This document shows positions 36,121 to 44,465 of a stretch of DNA of 64,000 nt, piece by piece. The stretch comes from Bradyrhizobium jicamae (GTDB lineage: Bacteria > Pseudomonadota > Alphaproteobacteria > Rhizobiales > Xanthobacteraceae): contig NZ_JAFCKQ010000001.1 of assembly GCF_018130215.1 (NCBI RefSeq), positions 603,360 through 667,359 on the forward strand. Direction: 5' to 3'. A program made the position numbers and the translations under genes. The notes beneath the pieces were generated by a model that was not told the origin of the DNA, did not search any database, and saw only the letters and a list, made by a program, of their open reading frames with translations. Within the stretch, counting starts at the first letter, position 1. Each line of letters opens with the position of its first letter.

Positions 36121-37251
36121 TTAGTCGTGCACGGTCAGGATCGGCTTGCCGACCAGTCCAAAACTGCGCAGCTGGCCAAGCAGCTCGCGATGGCCGAAGG
36201 CCTGGCAACCGGAGGCGAAGCCTACGCGCTTCGGCGGCTGTTGCAGCAGCGCCTGCGCCGCATAGGCCTGCAGCATGCCGGTCTGCTTGTAGTTGCTGTT
36301 GCCGTAGATGACGCAGTGCGCACGCCCCAGCGGGCCGGACGCATGCACCGAATCCATCGACTTGTTGACGCGCGGGTTCTCGCGCGGCGGCATGGTGTTC
36401 ATCACGCCGGCAGCGGTCTGCGCCAACGCGGCGTAGCGGTCGTCGGGGTTCATGTCCTTGGTCGCCTCCAGCGCGGCGGCAACGATCTGCGGCACGCCCA
36501 GCATCAGCGCGCGGTTGAACACGCCGCCCAGCACCTTCACGTTGGCGACGCGCGGATCGCGCTTGAACCACACTGGATGCGAGGTGCCGCCCCAGGGCAG
36601 CGCCAGCGCCAGCTCGTGCTGGCCGGGGATCGCGAGGTTGTAGAGGCCGGCATCGGGCTGATGCTCGACGTATTTGTTCTGCTCCAGGTAGTAGGCCTTG
36701 GCCATCGCCGCGTTGACCAGGATGGTCTGCGTCGACGCGATGGTCGGGCTGCCGCCCCAGAACACGGCGATGTCAAGCGTGTCGAGGCCTGGCGTCTCCA
36801 GGCAAAGCTGCGCGGCGATCTCGCCGGTGGTGTACATCTGGGCGATACCCGGCGCCAGCAGCAGGCCGGCATTGGCGAACCTCGTGCCCCACTCATGCTG
36901 GAGCATGATCAGCCAATCCTGCTCGCCTGTGGTGTCGGTGTAGTGGCATTTGGAAGCGAGGCAGGCCTGCACCACCTCGCCGCCGAACTTGGCGAAGGGG
37001 CCCACGGTGTTGAGCACGACCGAGGCGCCCTTGAACAATTCGGTCAGCGCGGCCACGGTGTGCGGTACCGCCACCACCTCGTAGTCGGCGGTCTCGATGC
37101 CGGCGACGTTCGACTTCATCGCGGCGTTGAGCTTCTCGGTGCTGCGGCCGGCGGCGATGAAGGGAATGTTGTACTCGCGCAGATATTCGCAGACCAGCCG
37201 GCCGGTGTAGCCGGAAGCGCCATAGACGATGACGGGCTTCTTCTCGCTCAT
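36121..37251 (-). CDS. Saccharopine dehydrogenase-like NAD(P)-binding protein (DUF5938-type)
   Basis: This 376-residue protein has an N-terminal Rossmann fold (VIVYGASGYTGRLVCEYL, GxxGxTG) and a saccharopine-dehydrogenase/trans-acting-enoyl-reductase-like body with TVGPFAKFGGEVVQACLASKCHYTDTTGE. The motif HYxDxxGE is conserved in this superfamily. It probably reduces or oxidises a CoA- or lipid-linked substrate; the family is poorly characterised. It lies between an AMP ligase and an SDR on the same strand, with 36 bases to the SDR, so cotranscription is likely. Confidence 0.82.
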   Translation of the reverse strand: MSEKKPVIVYGASGYTGRLVCEYLREYNIPFIAAGRSTEKLNAAMKSNVAGIETADYEVVAVPHTVAALTELFKGASVVLNTVGPFAKFGGEVVQACLASKCHYTDTTGEQDWLIMLQHEWGTRFANAGLLLAPGIAQMYTTGEIAAQLCLETPGLDTLDIAVFWGGSPTIASTQTILVNAAMAKAYYLEQNKYVEHQPDAGLYNLAIPGQHELALALPWGGTSHPVWFKRDPRVANVKVLGGVFNRALMLGVPQIVAAALEATKDMNPDDRYAALAQTAAGVMNTMPPRENPRVNKSMDSVHASGPLGRAHCVIYGNSNYKQTGMLQAYAAQALLQQPPKRVGFASGCQAFGHRELLGQLRSFGLVGKPILTVHD

Positions 37252-37287
37252 TGCGATCCTCCGATATGCTTGTTGTCGGCTTTGCTG

Positions 37288-38091
37288 CTACATGCCCATG
37301 CCGCCATCGACCGGCAGGCCGATGCCGGTGATGAAGCGGGCCTCGTTCGAGCACAGGAACACCGCCGCATCGGCGATGTCGCCGACCTCCGCGAGCTTCC
37401 CGAGCGGCGTCTGCTCGATCACCGATCCGACCGCGGCGTTGACGTCGGGCGCGAGCCCTATCTTCACGATGTCATTGGCGAGCTGCATGCCCATGTCGGT
37501 CGGGATCAGGCCGGGATAGATGCAGTTGACACGCACGCCGAAGCCGAGCTTGCCGGCTTCCATCGCTGCGACCCGGGTCATGCGGTCGACCGCCGACTTG
37601 GTGCCCGAATAGACCGCGATGCTCGGGAAGGCGATCGTTGCCGCCACCGATGCGATGTTGACGATCGCGCCGCCCTTGCCTGCGGGACCGCCGGGGCGCA
37701 TCGCGCGGAAGGCGTGCTTCATGCCGAGCACCGTGCCGACGATATTGACGTCGCACATCCGCCGCGCATCCTCGGCCCTGATCTCGCTGACCAGCGAGGT
37801 GATCTCGATGCCGGCATTGTTGATCAGGATGTCGTAGCCGCCGAGCGTGGCGACGGTGGCCGCGGCGGCGCGCTCCCATTGCGCATCGTCGGTGACGTCG
37901 AGTTGGGCGAAGCCGGTCTTGACGCCCTGCTTGGCGATCTCGGTGGCGGTGGCCCGGCCCGTCTCCTCGAGGATGTCGGCAATCATGATCGCGGCGCCGG
38001 CGCGCGCCAGGGCCGTTGCAATGGCGGCGCCGATGCCGCGTGCGCCACCGGTGACCAGGGCTTTCCTGCCTTCAAGGGTCTTCCCACTCAT
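37288..38091 (-). CDS. SDR family oxidoreductase
   Basis: This 267-residue classical short-chain dehydrogenase has the cofactor motif TGGARGIGAAIA, NNAGIEI, catalytic serine in NIASVAA, the YxxxK pair in AVYSGTKSAVDRM, and the PG motif YPGLIPTDMG. It is the first gene of the three-gene minus-strand group and divergent from the TetR gene at 38392, with three operator-like repeats in between. 3-hydroxyacyl-type substrates are likely but unproven. Confidence 0.92.
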   Translation of the reverse strand: MSGKTLEGRKALVTGGARGIGAAIATALARAGAAIMIADILEETGRATATEIAKQGVKTGFAQLDVTDDAQWERAAAATVATLGGYDILINNAGIEITSLVSEIRAEDARRMCDVNIVGTVLGMKHAFRAMRPGGPAGKGGAIVNIASVAATIAFPSIAVYSGTKSAVDRMTRVAAMEAGKLGFGVRVNCIYPGLIPTDMGMQLANDIVKIGLAPDVNAAVGSVIEQTPLGKLAEVGDIADAAVFLCSNEARFITGIGLPVDGGMGM

Positions 38092-38228
38092 GCGTCGTCC
38101 TCCCGTTGCTGATGATTGATTGGTGCCGAGGATGGGGGTGTCGGCAGGCGCGGCTGAACCGCCACGGCCGGACCCGGGGCTGCGGCCCTTGGCCGCGCCG
38201 CGTTTGCGTTCCTCCTTGAACGGACGTC

Positions 38229-38307
38229 TTGACGACTGTCCAAATTATTCGCCGACCTTCCGCTGGAAACTTGACACTTGTCAAGCGACAATTTGACAGT
38301 TGTCCAG
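38229..38307. promoter_or_regulatory. Three operator-like repeats between the SDR and TetR genes
   Basis: Three 15-base sites share TTGAC-N3-TGTC-(C/A)A: TTGACGACTGTCCAA at 38229, TTGACACTTGTCAAG at 38271 and TTGACAGTTGTCCAG at 38293. Their starts are 42 and 22 bases apart, close to four and two helical turns, so they would face one side of the DNA. The middle site is a perfect palindrome (TTGACA/TGTCAA). Binding by the divergent TetR protein is inferred; the middle site also resembles a FixK/FNR box (TTG-N8-CAA). Confidence 0.65.
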
Positions 38308-38391
38308 CAAAGTGGTTGTGAGGGGAATGGAGCCGCCGGCGGACGGCACGGTATAAGCCGTCGAATGATCGGGACTGAGGAAAGGCACGAA

Positions 38392-39030
38392 ATGGCGCGA
38401 CAGATGGCGGGGGCAGCCCAGCGCGTGGCGGAGGCAGCCGAGGCGCTGCGCGACGAGAAGTTCAATGCGCGCCGGATCGAACTCGCGGAGGCCGCGCTGG
38501 AGACGCTCGGCGAACTCGGCTTCGCGCGCACCAGCCTGCGCGAGATCGCGCAGAACTCGGCGTTCACGCACGGCGTGTTTCACTACTATTTCAGCGACAA
38601 GCTCGACCTGATCTGCTGCTGCGTCCGCCACTACAAGGCGAAATGCGTGACGCGCTATGACGAGGTCGTCGCCTCGGCGCGCACCCGCGATGAATTGACC
38701 GAAGGCTTCCTCGCCAAGCTCGCGATGACGCTGCGTGAAGACGCCCGCATGCACCGCCTGTGGTACGACCTGCGCTCGCAGGCGATGTTCGAGCCGGCGT
38801 TCCGCAAGGACGTGCTGGAGATCGACAAGAGCCTGGAGGCGATGGTCTGGCGGATCGCCACCCGCTATGCCGAGCTGGCCCGCAAGCGTCTCGCGACTTC
38901 GCCGGCCGCGCTTTATGCGCTGTTCGACGGCCTGTTCCAGGGCGCGCTGCTCCGGCATCTCGCCAATGACGAGACCGCGATCCCCGAATTCCTCGACGAA
39001 GTCAGGCGCGTGCTGCCGACGATTTGTTGA
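38392..39030 (+). CDS. TetR family transcriptional regulator
   Basis: This 212-residue regulator has an N-terminal TetR DNA-binding domain (RIELAEAALETLGELGFARTSLREIAQNSAFTHGVFHYYFSDKLDLI) and a C-terminal ligand domain similar to BetI-type repressors. I chose the ATG at 38392, which follows GAGGAAAGG, over two upstream in-frame ATGs. It is divergent from the SDR / saccharopine-dehydrogenase-like / AMP-ligase group and probably represses that group and itself. The ligand is unknown, perhaps an acyl-CoA made by the ligase. Confidence 0.9.
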   Translation: MARQMAGAAQRVAEAAEALRDEKFNARRIELAEAALETLGELGFARTSLREIAQNSAFTHGVFHYYFSDKLDLICCCVRHYKAKCVTRYDEVVASARTRDELTEGFLAKLAMTLREDARMHRLWYDLRSQAMFEPAFRKDVLEIDKSLEAMVWRIATRYAELARKRLATSPAALYALFDGLFQGALLRHLANDETAIPEFLDEVRRVLPTIC

Positions 39031-39076
39031 GCGCGCCGCCCATTTATCGGGCCGATGACGGACGCGGAGGCGAGCG

Positions 39077-39538
39077 TTACGCCGCGCTCGCAGGCGGCAG
39101 CGCGAGCACCGAGTAGATCGCCTGGGCGTCGCGGGAGGCGCGAAGCTTCTTGGCGACGTCCTGGTCGCGCAGAAGGCGGGCGATCCGAGCCAGGGCCTTG
39201 AGGTGGTCCGCGCCGGCGCCTTCGGGCGCCAGCAACAGGAAGATCAAATCGACCGGCTGCCCGTCCATGGCATCGAAATCGATCGGGCGCTCGAGGCGGG
39301 CGAACAGCCCGAACAGCTTCTCGAGCTTGGGCAGCTTGCCGTGCGGTATGGCGACGCCGTAGCCGACCGCCGTGGTGCCCAGCTTCTCGCGCTGCAGCAG
39401 CACCTCGAAGACGGAGCGCTCATTCTGCCCGGTCAGGGCGGAGGCACGGGCCGCGAGTTCCTGCAGCGCCTGCTTCTTGCTGATGACTTTCAAAGCAGGA
39501 AGTATCGCCTCGGGTGCGACCAAATCGGTAATCGGCAT
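39077..39538 (-). CDS. ptsN: PTS IIA-like nitrogen regulatory protein
   Basis: This 153-residue EIIA-Ntr protein has the phosphorylated histidine, His66, in GVAIPHGKLPKL. The context LLQREKLGTTAVGYG is the family signature. It takes phosphate from NPr/EINtr and regulates potassium transport, nitrogen and carbon responses. It sits downstream of hpf and rpoN on the same strand, the classical rpoN neighbourhood. Confidence 0.95.
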   Translation of the reverse strand: MPITDLVAPEAILPALKVISKKQALQELAARASALTGQNERSVFEVLLQREKLGTTAVGYGVAIPHGKLPKLEKLFGLFARLERPIDFDAMDGQPVDLIFLLLAPEGAGADHLKALARIARLLRDQDVAKKLRASRDAQAIYSVLALPPASAA

Positions 39539-39782
39539 GGGACGTTCCGAGGTGAATTAGACCGTCAGGTTGCGAAATATGCGTTACAGCGGCGGCGTCA
39601 AGAAGGTGAGTTGGGATGCGGGCTTAGCCCGGGTCCTGACTGGCAGGGCTTCTACTCCAACGTATCGGCGGTGCCAACACCTGCAAGCCCTGTTCCACCG
39701 CCCCTATACCTTGGGGCGGCGGACCATAAGCAGGGCTGGCTTCCGCCGTCAATGCTCCCGGCCATAGTCGCCTCCATATATC

Positions 39783-40382
39783 TCAGGGGGTAACGGCCGG
39801 GGGGTCGACCCAGCCGACATTGCCGTCCGTACGGCGGTAAATGACGTTCACCCGGCCGCTGCCGCCATGCTGGAACACCAGGCAGGAGGCGCCGGAAAGG
39901 TCGAGCTCCATGACGGCCTCGCTGACCGACATCCGCTTCAGGGCGGTGGTTGCCTCCGCAATGATGACGGGGCTGTATTCGGTGACCTCGTCCTCGCTCT
40001 CGGGGGCCTCGATGACGTAGCTCGGCGCGTCGAGGCCCGCGCCGTTCAGCTCGGCCAGCGCGGCGGTCGCGGCATAGGTCTTGCGGGCAGAGCGGTCCTT
40101 CAGCCGGCTCTTGTAGCGGCGCAGGCGCTTTTCGATCATCAGGAGCGCGGCATCGGCGCTGGCATAGGCGTCGCCGGCGTTGCAGTCGGCTTCAAGCGTG
40201 ATGCCCGAATCCAGATGCAGCGCGCAATCGGTCCGGAAGCCGAAGCCATCCTTGCTCAGCGTGATGTGACCGGAGTAGTTGCCATCAAAGTACTTTCGCA
40301 GGACCTCGTCGGTGCGCTCGCTGACGCGCGCGCGAAGCGCCTCGCCGATGCTGATGCTCTTTCCCGAGATTCGAAGGGTCAT
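39783..40382 (-). CDS. hpf: Ribosome hibernation promoting factor, long form
   Basis: This 199-residue protein has an N-terminal S30AE/YfiA domain (MTLRISGKSISIGEALRARVSERTDEVLRKYF) of about 110 residues. A C-terminal dimerisation domain follows (SEAVMELDLSGASCLVFQHGGSGRVNVIYRRTDGNVGWV). Long HPF dimerises 70S ribosomes into inactive 100S particles in stationary phase. The ATG at 40382 is the family start; an upstream ATG would add 16 odd residues. It lies between rpoN and ptsN. Confidence 0.95.
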   Translation of the reverse strand: MTLRISGKSISIGEALRARVSERTDEVLRKYFDGNYSGHITLSKDGFGFRTDCALHLDSGITLEADCNAGDAYASADAALLMIEKRLRRYKSRLKDRSARKTYAATAALAELNGAGLDAPSYVIEAPESEDEVTEYSPVIIAEATTALKRMSVSEAVMELDLSGASCLVFQHGGSGRVNVIYRRTDGNVGWVDPPAVTP

Positions 40383-40578
40383 TTGATGCCTCGATTGCTG
40401 GATGCCTCGATCACTCGCTTGCAGGAGCATGATGATTTCGGAATTTCGGATACCTGCCTTTCTGGATCACGCCTCTCAGAGCGGAGAAGGGGCAAACAAG
40501 ACTATTCCGATTTGGCGCGAACGCAACGAGCGCATGAACCGGGCGCAGCAGCGGGCGGGATCACTCTCAAGGGGTAAC

Positions 40579-42249
40579 CTAAACGGGCGCCGTATCGCGC
40601 GGCCGGTCGGATGAGGAGGCGGGGGCCGAAAGGGCATTGCCGAGCATGCTCTGTTTGTCACGGCGGCGCTGCACCGAGGATGGAATCCGCATCGCCTCGC
40701 GGTACTTCGCGACGGTGCGGCGGGCAATATCAATGCCCGATGCGCGCAAACGTTCCACGATCGTGTCGTCGGACAGGATCGCCGACGGCGCCTCGCCGTC
40801 GATCAGCTGCTTGATGTGGTGACGCACCGCTTCGGCCGAATGCGCCTCGCCGCCGTCGGCGGACGCGATAGACGCGGTGAAAAAATACTTCAATTCAAAA
40901 CTGCCGCGATTGGTCGCCATGAATTTGTTGGCGGTGACGCGCGACACAGTCGATTCGTGCATCTGGATCGCGTCCGCGACCGCCTTCAGATTCAGCGGCC
41001 GCAGATGGGCGACACCGTGCGTGAAGAACCCGTCCTGCTGGCGGACGATTTCGGTTGCCACCTTCAGGATGGTGCGGGCGCGCTGGTCGAGCGCGCGCAC
41101 CAGCCAGGTCGCGTTCTGCAGGCAGTCGGTGAAGTATGATTTATCACCATCCTTGCGGATCGTCTTCGACAGCTCGGTGTAATAGGTCTGGTTGACCAGC
41201 ACGCGCGGCAGAGTGTCGCTGTTGAGCTCGACGTGCCAGCCGCCGTCTGGACCGGGCCGCACATAGACGTCGGGCACCATGGTCTGGGTCCGCGCGGTGC
41301 TGAACTTCAGGCCCGGCTTCGGATTGAGCCGCCGGATCTCGGCGATCATGTCGGTGATGTCGTCGTCGTCGACGCCGCACAGCTTGCGCAGCGAAGCGAT
41401 GTCGCGCTTGGCAAGCAGGTCGAGATGCTCGACCAGCGCCTGCATCGCCGGATCGTAGCGGTTCTGATCGCGCAGCTGGATCGCCAGGCACTCGCTCAGA
41501 TTTCGCGCACACACGCCCGGCGGATCGAACCTCTGCAGCACGGCGACGACCTCGTCGACCGCAGCCTGCGAAGCGCCCAGCCGTTCGGCGGCCTGGCCGA
41601 GATCGGCCGGCAGGTAGCCCGCCTCGTCGACCAGGTCGATCAAATACTGTCCGATCATGCGCTGCGCGGGCGCGGAGAACGCCACCGCGAGCTGCTCGGC
41701 GAGGTGGTCGGCCAGGGTCAGTTCGGCTGCGACAAAGGCCTCGAGGTTGTATTCGTCGTCGCTGGAGGCGCCGCCGCCCCACTCGGTGTAGACCGATGGA
41801 GGGGCATCCTGCGCGGCCCGCGCTGCGGCTTCCGCCGGTTCTTCCGTGAACACATTGTCGAGGCCGGTATCCAGGGTCTGTTCGATCTCGGCGCGGGTGC
41901 CGAGGTCGCGGTTCAGCCACTCCTCCTGGCCGGGCTCGAACTGGCCGGGCTCGAAGCCGTCGCCAGAGGGACCGCCGGCCATCTCGGCGTACTCGCCGGC
42001 CTCGTCGCCATAATTGCTGGAACCGTCGGAATCGTCGTAATCGGCCCGTTCCATTGCCGGCTCGCCTGCCACCGGCGGCTCGGGGCCGTCCGCCGCACGT
42101 TCGAGCAGCGGGTTCCGTTCCAGCTCCTCCTCGACAAAAGCCGACAGATCCAGGTTGGACAGTTGCAGCAGCTTGATCGCCTGCATCAGCTGCGGCGTCA
42201 TGACCAGCGACTGCGACTGGCGGAACTCTAGTCTTTGCGTCAGCGCCAT
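40579..42249 (-). CDS. rpoN: RNA polymerase sigma-54 factor
   Basis: This 556-residue sigma-54 has a glutamine-rich region I (RLEFRQSQSLVMTPQLMQAIKLLQLSN), a long acidic region II (residues about 60-130), the core-binding domain and a C-terminal RpoN box ARRTVAKYRE. It directs nitrogen-related and other enhancer-dependent promoters. Bradyrhizobium is known to carry two rpoN copies; the linkage to lptB and hpf/ptsN marks this as the core-locus copy. Confidence 0.97.
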   Translation of the reverse strand: MALTQRLEFRQSQSLVMTPQLMQAIKLLQLSNLDLSAFVEEELERNPLLERAADGPEPPVAGEPAMERADYDDSDGSSNYGDEAGEYAEMAGGPSGDGFEPGQFEPGQEEWLNRDLGTRAEIEQTLDTGLDNVFTEEPAEAAARAAQDAPPSVYTEWGGGASSDDEYNLEAFVAAELTLADHLAEQLAVAFSAPAQRMIGQYLIDLVDEAGYLPADLGQAAERLGASQAAVDEVVAVLQRFDPPGVCARNLSECLAIQLRDQNRYDPAMQALVEHLDLLAKRDIASLRKLCGVDDDDITDMIAEIRRLNPKPGLKFSTARTQTMVPDVYVRPGPDGGWHVELNSDTLPRVLVNQTYYTELSKTIRKDGDKSYFTDCLQNATWLVRALDQRARTILKVATEIVRQQDGFFTHGVAHLRPLNLKAVADAIQMHESTVSRVTANKFMATNRGSFELKYFFTASIASADGGEAHSAEAVRHHIKQLIDGEAPSAILSDDTIVERLRASGIDIARRTVAKYREAMRIPSSVQRRRDKQSMLGNALSAPASSSDRPRDTAPV

Positions 42250-42338
42250 GGAGGCAAGATCGATCCAAAAGTTGGCTCGATTCTTGCTTATCCTAGTCCG
42301 CGGCCGATGTACACGGCTTGACGGATCAGAAAATACGG

Positions 42339-43337
42339 CTAGAGGCGGAATTCCTCGCCAAGGTAAAGACGCCGTACATCCGGATCATTGACGATCTCAT
42401 CCGGGCTGCCCTCCGTCAAGATTTCCCCAGCGTAGACGATATAGGCGCGGTCGGTGAGGCCGAGCGTTTCGCGGACATTGTGGTCGGTGATCAGCACGCC
42501 GATGCCGCGATTGGTGAGATGGCGCACCAGGTCCTGAATGTCGCCGACCGCGATCGGGTCGATGCCGGCGAACGGCTCGTCGAGCAGCATGTAGTTCGGA
42601 CGCGTCGCCAGCGCGCGCGCGATCTCGACGCGGCGGCGCTCGCCGCCGGACAGCGCGATCGAGGGGCTCTTGCGCAGGCGTGTGATGTTGAACTCGTCAA
42701 GCAGCGAATCCAGCTCCTGCTCGCGCTTCTTCCTCGAAGGCTCGACCACCTCGAGCACCGCGCGGATGTTCTGCTCGACCGTCAGGCCGCGAAAAATCGA
42801 CGCTTCCTGCGGCAGATAGCCGATGCCGAGCCGGGCGCGCTGATACATCGGCAGCTTGGTGACGTCGTGGCCGTCGAGCTCGATCGCGCCGCGATCGGCC
42901 TTGATCAGGCCGGTGATCATGTAGAACACGGTGGTCTTGCCGGCGCCGTTCGGACCGAGCAGGCCGACCGCTTCGCCGCGGCGCACATAGATGCTGACGC
43001 CGCGCACCACCTGGCGGCTGCCGAAGCTCTTTTCCACGCTATGCACAGCGAGGTAGCCCGGCCGCTTGATCAGGCGCGGCGCGGTGGCGCCGTTACCCTG
43101 GGAGCGCTCCTGGGCACGGTCTTTGGCACGCGGCCGCTCTGTGCGTGGCGGCTCGCCTGACGGCTGCGGCCGCAGTTCCACGGGCGCCGGGGCGGCGCGC
43201 GACATCGGCGGCGCATCCCGCACCGGACTCGTCAGCATGTCGCCGAACGAATCGCCGAGCGCCGTGATGTCCTCCTGCGAACGCGCAAATCCGCGCTTCG
43301 CCGGACGCCGCCGGAACATGCCAAGTAAATCCACCAT
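42339..43337 (-). CDS. lptB: LPS export ABC transporter ATP-binding protein LptB with N-terminal extension
   Basis: This 332-residue protein is LptB, the ATPase of the LptB2FG machine that extracts LPS from the inner membrane. Core motifs: GLLGPNGAGKTTVFYMI, GYLPQEASIFRGL, LSGGERRRVEIARAL, LLDEPFAGIDPIAV and TDHNVRETL. Normal LptB is about 240 residues; here about 90 extra residues precede the domain. They are rich in Pro, Arg, Ala and Glu and probably disordered. The extension has no start codon at the domain boundary with a good ribosome site, so it seems genuine. It lies between rpoN and lptA. Confidence 0.95.
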   Translation of the reverse strand: MVDLLGMFRRRPAKRGFARSQEDITALGDSFGDMLTSPVRDAPPMSRAAPAPVELRPQPSGEPPRTERPRAKDRAQERSQGNGATAPRLIKRPGYLAVHSVEKSFGSRQVVRGVSIYVRRGEAVGLLGPNGAGKTTVFYMITGLIKADRGAIELDGHDVTKLPMYQRARLGIGYLPQEASIFRGLTVEQNIRAVLEVVEPSRKKREQELDSLLDEFNITRLRKSPSIALSGGERRRVEIARALATRPNYMLLDEPFAGIDPIAVGDIQDLVRHLTNRGIGVLITDHNVRETLGLTDRAYIVYAGEILTEGSPDEIVNDPDVRRLYLGEEFRL

Positions 43338-43412
43338 CCCCGCTTCGCTTCAGCCTTTCCCGGCGATCCCGCGACCGTGTCCGCAGACCATCTGATTCGC
43401 ACGCGACCCCGT

Positions 43413-43488
43413 GAGCATGATCCGGAAAAGTGGATACCGGCTTTCCCCCGCAGCGAACGCCGAAAGCGGCGGCGCGGAGACCATGCTC
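43413..43488. repeat. Rhizobial palindromic element, disrupted copy
   Basis: GAGCATGATCCGGAAAAGTGG...ACCGG at 43413-43440 matches the left half of the element at 54876-54923, and a CATGCTCGAAC fragment follows at 43482, with unrelated GC-rich bases in between. It occupies the 329-base lptB-lptA gap (43338-43666), in which I see no gene. Confidence 0.65.
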
Positions 43489-43666
43489 GAACATGACGGC
43501 AAAGCGCGGGGACCGCGCTTTGGATGATTGGATGCCCCTGAGCCAGCTAACGCCACGAACCTTCCGGCGCTCCTGCTGGCCAGCTTCGGCAGTAAATACA
43601 GCCTTGGCGCACGGGCTTCAACCTCGCGCCCTCAAAATATTAACTAACGCATTGAACTTACTTATC

Positions 43667-44383
43667 TTACTTCGGCTTGGCCGAGTTCAACGGGGGAGTT
43701 GGGGGGCTCGCGCCGGCTGGCGCCGTGCCACAACTCTGCCCCTGAACGACGAGCGCCTGCACCCTGCCGCTGTCGGATTCCACCCGCGAGACACCGGTGG
43801 TCATGTCCACCAGCAGACGGTCGCCGCGCACCACGTTCTGGCACTGGGTCAGCACCACGCCGCCGAGCATGGTGATCAGATTGGCCTTGGTGTCGAAAAT
43901 CGCGGTCTCGCCGGTGACGACCTGATCCTTCTGGGTGACGACGACATTGCTCCTCGCCTCCATCCGCTTGATCTGGGAACTGCCGGGGCCCGGGGCAGCC
44001 GGCTGGGCCGTCCCCGACTGGGTTGGCGGCTGGGTTGGCATCGCCGCCTTGCCCTTCCCGGCGTCACCCTTCCCGGCGTCTCCAGGCGATGACGGCTGAG
44101 CAGTCTTGTCCTTGTCCTCATAGAACACGACCAGCGTTTTCGAGGTCATGGTCGTGTCGCCCTGCGTCACCTTTACGTTGCCGGAAAACGTCGCTTCCTT
44201 CTTCTTGTCCCGCACTTCGAGCACGGCCGCTTCGATCTTGACCGGCTCGCCGCGATTCTGCGCGAAGCCCTGCATCGCATTGGGCACGGAGGCACTGCCC
44301 TGCGCGCGAACCTGCTCGCACGCAATCAGGAGAAGGATGCAGACAACGATCGGACGCAGAAACGGCATCTTGGCGAAAATCAC
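43667..44383 (-). CDS. LptA/OstA-like periplasmic protein, second copy
   Basis: This 238-residue secreted protein has an N-terminal hydrophobic signal (FLRPIVVCILLLIACEQVRAQ) and an OstA/LptA domain: VPNAMQGFAQNRGEPVKIEAAVLEVRDKKKEATFSGNVKVTQGDTTM, VVTGETAIFDT, and GVVLTQCQNVVRGDRLLVDMTTGVSRVES. LptA forms the periplasmic bridge that carries LPS. It is very similar to the adjacent upstream gene (44466-45164) in the domain but differs in linker and ends, so it is a tandem duplicate. The Gly/Pro-rich linker at about residues 95-130 is longer here. Confidence 0.88.
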   Translation of the reverse strand: MIFAKMPFLRPIVVCILLLIACEQVRAQGSASVPNAMQGFAQNRGEPVKIEAAVLEVRDKKKEATFSGNVKVTQGDTTMTSKTLVVFYEDKDKTAQPSSPGDAGKGDAGKGKAAMPTQPPTQSGTAQPAAPGPGSSQIKRMEARSNVVVTQKDQVVTGETAIFDTKANLITMLGGVVLTQCQNVVRGDRLLVDMTTGVSRVESDSGRVQALVVQGQSCGTAPAGASPPTPPLNSAKPK

Positions 44384-44465
44384 CTCGGCTTGGTCAACAT
44401 GCGCTGGCAGCAGAGCAACCGATCCACCTTTCGACCTCCCTGCCGGAATACCGGTCGGCCCGGCC

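Noticed and set aside
36127..38112. A 661-residue open frame on the plus strand across the saccharopine-dehydrogenase-like and SDR genes
   Set aside because: It spans two well-supported minus-strand genes and has antisense composition with no motif.
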